DNA of 51,132 nucleotides from Pseudoalteromonas sp. P1-25 (GTDB taxonomy: Bacteria > Pseudomonadota > Gammaproteobacteria > Enterobacterales > Alteromonadaceae). Where the stretch lies: NCBI RefSeq assembly GCF_001401805.1, contig NZ_LKDW01000029.1, positions 1-51,132 of the forward strand, given 5' to 3'. Made by a program: the position numbers and the translations under genes. Of the stretch, positions 45,003-51,132 are shown in pieces. How positions within the stretch are numbered: position 1 is the stretch's first letter; each line of letters begins with the position of its first letter. The notes under the pieces were generated by a model. It had not been told where the DNA came from, searched no databases, and was given only the letters and a program-made list of their open reading frames with translations.

Positions 45003-45731
45003 ATGAAAAAATTAATGTTAGCAAGTGCAATGTTGTGCACAAGTATGAGTGCATTTGCAAATGGCGAAGCCACAACGCCAGATGCTAATGATCCTATAGT
45101 TACTAAATTTGCCACGTTAGGTGTAACCGTTAAGCAAATAAATCCAAGCCCTGTTGCTGGTTTAAAAGAGCTTATTACAAATAAAGGTGTACTTTACGCC
45201 AGCCCAGATGGCCAGTTCTTAATGCAAGGCACATTGATTGATCTAAACAACCGTAGCAACTTAACCGAGCAAGCGCTAAATGGTGTACGTGTTGAAGGCA
45301 TTAAAGAATATGAAGACTCAATGATTGTTTATAAAGCGCCAAACGAAAAACACCAAATTACTGTATTTACAGATATTAGCTGTGGCTATTGCCGTAAATT
45401 ACATCGCGAACTAGACGACTTGCTTGATGCAGGCATTACTGTTCGTTATTTAGCGTTTCCGCGTGGAGGGCTGCAAGGTTCGGGTTACGCCGATTTAATG
45501 AATGTATGGTGTGCACGCGACCAACAAGAAGCCCTAACAGAAGCTAAATCGGGCGAAGACACAACAGTTGTTGCCGGTTGTAGCGCACCAGTAGCTGAGC
45601 ATTACCAGCTAGGCCAAAGCTTTGGTATTAGCGGTACGCCAGCCATTATTTTAGAAGATGGTACAATGATCCCAGGCTATCAGCCAGCAGCCGCATTAAG
45701 CGCAGCGCTTGAGGCAAACAAAGCGTCTTAA
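45003..45731 (+). CDS. dsbC: Periplasmic disulfide isomerase DsbC
   Basis: A V-shaped dimeric thiol-disulfide isomerase that reshuffles wrong disulfides. It has 242 residues with a signal peptide ending at MSAFA (about residue 19). The N-terminal dimerisation domain (about 25-85) is followed by the thioredoxin domain with C127-G-Y-C130 and the cis-proline in SGTPAI. The C127-C130 pair sits in ISCGYCRKLH. Extra cysteines in VWCARD and VAGCSAP match the second, structural disulfide of the E. coli enzyme. It follows xerD by 60 bases and has a terminator before recJ. Confidence 0.94.
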   Translation: MKKLMLASAMLCTSMSAFANGEATTPDANDPIVTKFATLGVTVKQINPSPVAGLKELITNKGVLYASPDGQFLMQGTLIDLNNRSNLTEQALNGVRVEGIKEYEDSMIVYKAPNEKHQITVFTDISCGYCRKLHRELDDLLDAGITVRYLAFPRGGLQGSGYADLMNVWCARDQQEALTEAKSGEDTTVVAGCSAPVAEHYQLGQSFGISGTPAIILEDGTMIPGYQPAAALSAALEANKAS

Positions 45732-45750
45732 TAAGGCGCTTGCGTTTATT

Positions 45751-45775
45751 AAAAGGCCGTAATGGCCTTTTTTTG
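45751..45775 (+). terminator. dsbC terminator
   Basis: AAAAGGCC and GGCCTTTT pair around GTAAT, followed by TTTG. It stands 20 bases after the dsbC stop and 33 before recJ. Confidence 0.85.
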
Positions 45776-45807
45776 TTTTTATTTTGAATTTATAAGTAAA
45801 CCTCAGC

Positions 45808-47529
45808 ATGAAAAAACTGATCATTGCGCGCGAAAATGTAGACGATTCTTATCTGCCAAGCGATCTGCACCCTGTTATTAAACAAATTTATGCCACGCGT
45901 AACGTGCAAAATGCACACGAGCTAAATAATAGTGCAGCCACGCTAATCGACTTTAAACTGTTTAAAGACATCGACAAAGCCACCGAGCTATTAATTGATG
46001 CGCTGAATGCGCAAAGTCGCATTTTAATTGTTGGCGACTTTGATGCCGATGGCGCAACCAGTACTGCCACCTTAATGCAAGGCTTAGCCATGTTTGGCTT
46101 TAACAACTTAGACTACCTAGTACCAGACAGGTTTAGCTTAGGTTATGGCTTAAGCCCAGCGCTTGCTGAGCAAATTGTTGATATAAAACCAGAGCTGGTT
46201 ATTACGGTAGATAACGGTATTTCGTGTATTGCAGGCATAGACATATTAAAAAAAGTGGGCATTAAAGTACTGGTTACTGATCACCACTTGCAAGGGGAAC
46301 AGCTCCCTAGTGCCGATGCCATTGTTAACCCAAACCGCCATGATTGTAGTTTTCCTTCAAAATCGATTGCCGGTGTAGGCGTTGCCTTTTACTTGCTTAT
46401 AGCCCTTAGAAGCACGCTACGTGAGCAAGGCTACTTTGAAAACCACGCTATGCCAAACTTGGCCGACCTACTTGATATAGTTGCCCTAGGTACTGTGGCC
46501 GATGTCGTTGCGCTTGATGCAAACAACCGCACCTTGGTACACCAAGGTTTAGCGCGTATTCGCAGCGGCAAAACACGCCCAGGTATAACGGCACTTATTG
46601 AAGTAGCTAATCGCAATGCCGCACGATTAAGCGCCAGTGACTTTGGTTTTTCGCTTGCGCCGCGTTTAAATGCTGCAGGGCGATTAGACGACATGAGTTT
46701 GGGCATAGCGTGCCTATTAAGCACCGATATAAACCAAGCAAGGCGTATTGCCGGTGAGCTCGATAGCTTAAACCATGCACGGCGCGAAATAGAGCAGGGC
46801 ATGCAAGCCGAGGCGCAAGCTGTGCTTGATAGGCTCGCGTTTAGTGACGACACCATTCCCGATGCCATTTGTTTATACCAAGAAGATTGGCACCAAGGTG
46901 TTATTGGTATTTTGGCGGGGCGCTTAAAAGAAAAATACCACCGCCCAACCGTTATTTTTGCCGGTGGCGAAAACGGCGAAATAAAAGGCTCATGCCGCTC
47001 TATTGAAGGGCTGCACATGCGCGACCTACTCGAGGGGTTAAATACCACCGACCCGCACTTAATTAATAAATTTGGCGGCCACGCCATGGCGGCAGGCTTG
47101 AGTATTAATGAGCAAAATTTTAATGACTTTAAAAATGCGTTTGATGCCGCTGTAAGTGCGCAGCTGAGCGAAGAAAGTAAACGCTGTATTGTATTTACCG
47201 ACGGCGAGCTGCCAAACGAGTGCTTTACAATGGACTTTGCCCAACTATTAAAGCAATCAGGCCCGTGGGGGCAGCAATTTCCTGAGCCGGTATTTGAGCA
47301 CACCTTTGAAGTTATTCAACAGCGTATAGTCGGCGAAAAACACTTAAAGCTGGTGCTTAAACATCAATCAGGGCGATTAGTTGACGCCATTGCATTTGGA
47401 ATAGATGTAAAAGCATGGCCCGACACCGAGGCTCGTTTTGTTAAAGTGGCGTATCAGCTCGACATAAATGAATTTAGAGGCAAGTTTAGCTTGCAATTAA
47501 TAGTAAGAGAGCTTGAAAAAGTGCATTAA
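45808..47529 (+). CDS. recJ: Single-strand 5'-3' exonuclease RecJ
   Basis: A DHH-family nuclease for RecF-pathway recombination, mismatch repair and base excision repair. It has 573 residues (E. coli 577). The metal-binding motifs are VGDFDADGATST, VITVDNGIS, TDHHLQGE and LGTVADVVAL in the DHH domain. The DHHA1 domain has KGSCRSIEGLHMRDLL and the nucleotide-type GGHAMAAGL motif, and the C-terminal OB fold ends in FRGKFSLQLIVREL. It starts 33 bases after the dsbC terminator and thus needs its own or read-through transcription. Confidence 0.96.
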   Translation: MKKLIIARENVDDSYLPSDLHPVIKQIYATRNVQNAHELNNSAATLIDFKLFKDIDKATELLIDALNAQSRILIVGDFDADGATSTATLMQGLAMFGFNNLDYLVPDRFSLGYGLSPALAEQIVDIKPELVITVDNGISCIAGIDILKKVGIKVLVTDHHLQGEQLPSADAIVNPNRHDCSFPSKSIAGVGVAFYLLIALRSTLREQGYFENHAMPNLADLLDIVALGTVADVVALDANNRTLVHQGLARIRSGKTRPGITALIEVANRNAARLSASDFGFSLAPRLNAAGRLDDMSLGIACLLSTDINQARRIAGELDSLNHARREIEQGMQAEAQAVLDRLAFSDDTIPDAICLYQEDWHQGVIGILAGRLKEKYHRPTVIFAGGENGEIKGSCRSIEGLHMRDLLEGLNTTDPHLINKFGGHAMAAGLSINEQNFNDFKNAFDAAVSAQLSEESKRCIVFTDGELPNECFTMDFAQLLKQSGPWGQQFPEPVFEHTFEVIQQRIVGEKHLKLVLKHQSGRLVDAIAFGIDVKAWPDTEARFVKVAYQLDINEFRGKFSLQLIVRELEKVH

Positions 47530-47673
47530 AAAATATGCACAATGCATGCATAAAAGGCTAATAAAGCGCGCGGTTTTTTGTTAAAATCGGGCGTTTTTAT
47601 CATTTGACGATAATTTATTGCGTTTAGTGCTAATTTTAGCGCGCAATAATCTAGCCATTTTGGAGTAATGTAC

Positions 47674-48772
47674 ATGTTTGAAGTGAATCCTGTGATTAAT
47701 CAAATCAAGGAAATTCGCGAACGTACTGAACTGCTTCGGGGGTACCTTTGACTACGCTCATAAACAAGAGCGCCTAGAAGAAGTAAACGCCGAACTTGAA
47801 GATTCAGCCGTATGGAATGAACCTGAGCGCGCACAAGCACTTGGCCGTGAAAAATCAGCCTTAGAGGCCGTTGTTGAGACAATCGACAACCTAGTAGCCG
47901 GTGCTGACGACGTAGAAGGTTTATTAGAGCTTGCAGTAGAAGCAGAAGACGAAGACACGTTTGTTGAAGCGCAAACCGAACTAGAAGGCTTAAATAAACA
48001 GCTTGAGGGTTTAGAGTTTCGTCGTATGTTTTCGGGCTCTCACGATGCAAACGACGCTTACCTTGATTTACAGTCGGGGTCGGGCGGTACTGAAGCGCAA
48101 GACTGGTGTAACATGTTATTACGCATGTATTTACGCTGGGGCGAAGCTAAAGGCTTTAAAGTTGAGCTAGTAGAAGCAACTGACGGCGATGTAGCCGGCA
48201 TTAAAGGTGCAACAGTACGCTTTGTGGGCGAATACGCATACGGTTGGCTGCGCACAGAAACAGGGGTACACCGTTTAGTACGTAAAAGCCCATTTGACTC
48301 AAGTGGTCGTCGTCATACCTCGTTTGCCTCTGCCTTTGTTTACCCAGAAGTAGATGACAATATTGAAATTGATATTAATCCGGCTGACTTACGTATAGAT
48401 GTTTACCGTGCATCGGGCGCGGGTGGTCAGCACGTTAATACCACCGAGTCGGCAGTACGTATTACTCACGTACCGACCAACACGGTTGTACAGTGTCAAA
48501 ATGAGCGCTCGCAACATAAAAATAAAGCCCAAGCAATGAAGCAGTTAAAAGCAAAATTATTTGAGCTTGAACTTCAGCAGCAAAATGCTGAAAAGCAATC
48601 GCAAGAAGACGCAAAATCGGATATTGGCTGGGGAAGCCAAATTCGTTCTTATGTACTTGATGATGCACGTATTAAAGACTTACGAACTGGCGTTGAAAAC
48701 CGTAATACGCAATCGGTACTTGACGGCAACCTAGACAAATTTATTGAAGCCAGCCTAAAATCTGGCCTATAA
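47674..48772 (+). CDS. prfB: Peptide chain release factor 2, with programmed +1 frameshift
   Basis: RF2 ends translation at UGA and UAA. Codons 1-25 run from ATG 47674 to CTT 47746-47748, then an in-frame TGA at 47749-47751. The reading shifts +1 (skipping T47749) to GAC and continues to the stop at 48772, giving 365 residues, equal to E. coli RF2. The slippery stretch is CGGGGGTACCTTTGAC, with a GGGGG internal ribosome-site-like stimulator before CUU-UGA-C. The SPF-type anticodon motif (here [11 protein letters not shown]) and GGQ (SGAGGQHVN) are present. The shift is the known autoregulation by RF2 level. It is followed 26 bases later by lysS, as in E. coli. Confidence 0.96.
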
Positions 48773-48798
48773 CCACCAAGCTAAAAAAGAGCTAAAAA

Positions 48799-50334
48799 AT
48801 GACTGATCAAATCCAAGACGAAAATAAGTTAATCGCTGAGCGTCGCGGCAAATTAGACGCTATTCGCGAAAATTGCCCAGCCAACGGTCATCCTAATCAG
48901 TTCCGTCGTGAACATTACACGGCTGATTTACAGGCTGAGTTTGGTGATAAGACTAAAGAAGAATTAGTAGAGCTTCAGCACGTTGTATCAATTGCTGGCC
49001 GTATTTTAGCTAAGCGTGGTCCTTTTATGGCCATTCAAGACATGAAAGGCCGCGTGCAAGCTTACGCATCTAAAGATGTACAAAAAGACTTAAAAGCAAA
49101 ATATGGCCAACTAGATATTGGCGATATTATTGGTGTTAAAGGTGCGCTTAATAAATCAGGTAAAGGCGATTTATACGTAGAAATGACCGAGTACGAGCTA
49201 CTTACAAAGTCATTACGCCCATTACCAGAGAAGTTTCATGGTTTATCAGATCAAGAAACCAAGTACCGTCAACGTTATGTTGATTTAATTACTAACGAAG
49301 CAACGCGCGAAACATTCCGCATTCGCTCACAAGTAGTTGAAGGTATTCGTCGCTTTTTAGCAGAGCGCGACTTTATGGAAGTAGAAACGCCAATGCTACA
49401 GGTTATTCCTGGCGGCGCATCTGCGCGTCCGTTTGTAACTCACCATAACGCACTTGATATAGACATGTACTTACGTATAGCGCCAGAGCTTTACCTTAAG
49501 CGTTTAGTGGTAGGTGGTTTTGACCGCGTATTTGAAATTAATCGTAACTTCCGTAACGAAGGGTTATCAACGCGCCACAACCCAGAATTCACTATGATTG
49601 AATTTTACCAAGCGTATGCTGATTACATCGATTTAATGAACATCACCGAAGACATGTTACGTACAGTTGCAACAAACGTTTTAGGTAGCCCAATTGTTGT
49701 TAATACAACTAAAGATGAAAACGGCGACGTTATCGACTCAGTAGAGTACGACTTTGGCAAACCGTTTGAGCGCCTAAGCATGGCTGATGCTATCTTAAAA
49801 TATAACCCTGAGTTTGATGCTGCGGTATTTAAAGACCCAGAAAACCACTTTGAAGAATTAAAAGCGTACGCTAAACAAGTGCACGTTAAAATTCCTGAAA
49901 ATTGTGTATGGGGCCCAGGTAAGTTTTTATGTGAAATATTTGAAGAGACGGCTGAGCACATGCTTATCCAACCTACATTTATTACAGGCTACCCGTGGGA
50001 AGTATCGCCACTTGCGCGCCGTAACGACGAAAACCCATTTGTTACCGACCGCTTTGAGTTTTTTGTGGGTGGGCGTGAACTTGCAAATGGCTTCTCGGAG
50101 CTTAACGATGCACAAGACCAAGCAGAGCGCTTTATTCGCCAAGTTGAAGAAAAAGACGCCGGCGATGATGAAGCAATGCACTACGATGAAGACTACATAC
50201 GCGCACTAGAGTACGGCTTACCGCCTACTGCCGGTGAAGGTATTGGTATTGACCGCTTAGTCATGTTATTTACTGATTCACCAACCATTAAAGATGTTAT
50301 TTTGTTCCCGCATATGCGCCCACAAGCTGACTAA
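48799..50334 (+). CDS. lysS: Lysyl-tRNA synthetase (class II)
   Basis: Charges tRNA-Lys with lysine. The 511 residues fit E. coli LysS (505). The N-terminal OB-fold anticodon-binding domain (about 60-155) includes [20 protein letters not shown]. The class II motifs are motif 1 ([15 protein letters not shown]), motif 2 ([24 protein letters not shown] has its Arg) and motif 3 ([14 protein letters not shown]). The gene is co-transcribed with prfB, 26 bases downstream, and closed by a strong terminator. Confidence 0.97.
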   Translation: MTDQIQDENKLIAERRGKLDAIRENCPANGHPNQFRREHYTADLQAEFGDKTKEELVELQHVVSIAGRILAKRGPFMAIQDMKGRVQAYASKDVQKDLKAKYGQLDIGDIIGVKGALNKSGKGDLYVEMTEYELLTKSLRPLPEKFHGLSDQETKYRQRYVDLITNEATRETFRIRSQVVEGIRRFLAERDFMEVETPMLQVIPGGASARPFVTHHNALDIDMYLRIAPELYLKRLVVGGFDRVFEINRNFRNEGLSTRHNPEFTMIEFYQAYADYIDLMNITEDMLRTVATNVLGSPIVVNTTKDENGDVIDSVEYDFGKPFERLSMADAILKYNPEFDAAVFKDPENHFEELKAYAKQVHVKIPENCVWGPGKFLCEIFEETAEHMLIQPTFITGYPWEVSPLARRNDENPFVTDRFEFFVGGRELANGFSELNDAQDQAERFIRQVEEKDAGDDEAMHYDEDYIRALEYGLPPTAGEGIGIDRLVMLFTDSPTIKDVILFPHMRPQAD

Positions 50335-50360
50335 GTTTAAATTAACAAAATAAACACTAA

Positions 50361-50389
50361 AAACGCCGCTAAATTTTAGCGGCGTTTTT
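50361..50389 (+). terminator. prfB-lysS terminator
   Basis: A perfect palindrome: AAACGCCGCTAAA and its complement TTTTAGCGGCGTTT at 50361-50388, followed by TTG. Confidence 0.9.
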
Positions 50390-50702
50390 GTATGAGTATA
50401 AAAATAAGCGCCAATGCAGTAAAAGTTGGAGAGTAAACTGCTTTATAAAACAGACGAAAGAGAGGATAAGATTGTTCTCTTTTTAATTAATTAGTACTAA
50501 ACTAAATTTTAAAGCTAGTTATTAGTGCTTATTAATAGTTAATTCAGATTAGGTTATTTAATGTAGCTTTGTTTTAAATAATCTTAATGACAGTGCTACA
50601 ACGTAATTTATGACTGTTTTTTAAACATTATGTTGTATTTATGTAAAAAACTTAGCTAGAATACGCCAAAATTTTGAGCTGGGTCAAAATAGCACGCTAA
50701 AT
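50390..50702. promoter_or_regulatory. AT-rich gap with a possible promoter
   Basis: About 310 bases without a gene. The best promoter-like pair is TTGTAT (50633-50638) and TAGAAT (50657-50662), spaced 18 bases, 40 bases before the small gene below. Nothing else recognisable was seen in it. Confidence 0.4.
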
Positions 50703-50915
50703 ATGAATTCTCAAATGGACTTAGAATATAATATGAAAGACAACCGAGTTGAAGAATCGCCAGAAACCGACACAACAGAGCAAAAGCGACAAGCCTATTA
50801 CAGAGCCTGTATTGCTGAGTTTCAGCAGTTAGGTTACCAAGAGCAATATCTAGCGCAGCTAAAAGATGATTTAGTGCCTTTAATGGGCGTTAACCCGCAA
50901 GACAAAAATATTTAA
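50703..50915 (+). CDS. Small hypothetical protein
   Basis: A 70-residue acidic protein that I do not recognise. It is mostly helical in appearance: a charged N terminus (KDNRVEESPETDTTEQKRQ), then an amphipathic helix YYRACIAEFQQLGYQEQYLAQL and a short tail. There is no signal peptide or catalytic motif. An alternative start is the ATG at 50733. The region between lysS and a tRNA gene, with a promoter-like pair upstream, makes it a plausible gene, yet the frame is short and no ribosome site is strong. Confidence 0.5.
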   Translation: MNSQMDLEYNMKDNRVEESPETDTTEQKRQAYYRACIAEFQQLGYQEQYLAQLKDDLVPLMGVNPQDKNI

Positions 50916-51001
50916 ATCGTTTACTTTTCAAACCAATTATACAATTAAAGCTGACTTATGTGCGTTATGTAATCAGATAGTCATTTTTGACATAAAAGTG
51001 T

Positions 51002-51029
51002 TTGACATATTTTCTGAAATCTTTATTAT
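51002..51029 (+). promoter_or_regulatory. tRNA-Ser promoter
   Basis: TTGACA (51002-51007) and TATTAT (51024-51029) are separated by 16 bases. A GC-rich discriminator CGCCCC (51031-51036) follows, typical of stable-RNA promoters under stringent control. Confidence 0.7.
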
Positions 51030-51043
51030 ACGCCCCACAAGAC

Positions 51044-51132
51044 GGAGAGGTGTCCGAGTGGCCGAAGGAGCTCCCCTGCTAAGGGAGTATAGAGTTTGTA
51101 GCTCTATCGAGGGTTCGAATCCCTCCTTCTCC
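51044..51132 (+). tRNA. tRNA-Ser (anticodon GCU), cut by the window end
   Basis: The acceptor stem GGAGAGG (51044-51050) pairs with CTTCTCC (51126-51132, one G-U pair). The anticodon stem CTCCC/GGGAG holds the loop with anticodon GCT at 51078-51080, which reads AGC and AGU. The long variable arm has the stem ATAGAG/CTCTAT, as class II serine tRNAs have. The T arm GAGGG-TTCGAAT-CCCTC is intact. The window ends at the last acceptor base, so the discriminator and CCA are outside it. Confidence 0.97.

Noticed and set aside
46431..47303. Long open frame of about 290 codons on the minus strand inside recJ
   Set aside because: It lies opposite a complete, highly conserved recJ, is rich in Ser, Pro, Arg and Cys without any domain pattern, and has no ribosome site. 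It is a by-product of recJ codon use.
47749..47751. In-frame TGA in prfB as a nonsense mutation or sequencing error
   Set aside because: The context CTT-TGA-C with an upstream GGGGG is the known programmed +1 frameshift of RF2; the shifted frame restores the full conserved protein.
48026..48772. A separate gene starting at an internal ATG in prfB
   Set aside because: It is only the downstream part of RF2 in the shifted frame. The frame is open from the shift site at 47749 and the whole product has the standard RF2 length of 365 residues.
1..51132. CRISPR array, prophage, insertion sequence or toxin-antitoxin module
   Set aside because: I looked for regularly spaced repeats, transposase or integrase-like proteins (other than XerD, which is the chromosomal resolvase) and small paired genes, and found none that could be supported.

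Overview
The window reads as a chromosomal segment of a marine gammaproteobacterium, almost certainly Pseudoalteromonas. The reasons are a cold-type alpha-amylase precursor that matches my recollection of the Pseudoalteromonas haloplanktis AHA enzyme, a PL18-type alginate lyase with the two-part build known from this genus, AT-leaning DNA, and gammaproteobacterial gene orders (tolC/nudF-yqiB-cpdA-yqiA-parE; recQ-yigI-rarD; maoP/hdfR; srmB/trmN; fldB/xerD-dsbC-recJ-prfB-lysS). I see no prophage, insertion sequence, CRISPR array or integron. The species assignment is inference from remembered families, not from a search.

Layout. 1-343: a gene-free strip with a nested palindromic element and a bidirectional terminator. 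344-3337 (minus): a TcpQ-domain membrane protein, an LpxL-type lipid A acyltransferase and TolC. 3488-11270 (plus): a tight operon nudF-yqiB-cpdA-yqiA-parE-[sorbosone dehydrogenase-like]-parC. 11440-12488: plsC-rraB. 12489-14331: a long AT-rich control region and a secreted alginate lyase. 14383-18672: zntB (minus), a rimB-rimK-AstE-like operon (plus) and a minimal MscS-like protein (minus). 18743-22733 (minus): an Omp85-family barrel, DUF3630 and recQ. 22867-24351: a yigI-like thioesterase and rarD. 24404-27061: a double-receiver diguanylate cyclase and maoP (minus), with hdfR divergent. 27261-28193: porin.

28273-33881 is a B12 locus: a cobalamin riboswitch followed by btuD-btuC-cobQ-cobO-btuF, with ung overlapping the last gene by 4 bases. 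33942-38332: DUF3545, transaldolase, yaaA, a full MscS channel, a 626-base gene-free gap and a BON lipoprotein. 38556-40560: divergent srmB/trmN6. 40715-43346: alpha-amylase and a DUF2147 protein. 43388-50334: fldB (minus), then xerD-dsbC-recJ-prfB-lysS; prfB carries its programmed +1 frameshift. The window ends inside a tRNA-Ser(GCU) gene, cut at the last base pair of its acceptor stem.

How the genes fit together. Most of the window is housekeeping: chromosome decatenation (ParE/ParC), dimer resolution (XerD), repair (RecQ, RecJ, Ung), translation (RF2, LysRS, RimK system, TrmN6, SrmB) and envelope assembly (LpxL, PlsC, TolC, Omp85). The accessory layer is marine polysaccharide use (alginate lyase, alpha-amylase), a periplasmic sugar-dehydrogenase-like protein inside the topoisomerase IV operon, and B12 uptake and assembly. 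The points most worth following are the RimB-RimK-AstE-like modification cassette, the B12 leader with its apparent ribosome-site sequestering hairpin, and the repeated TTGGTAA sites before the alginate lyase.
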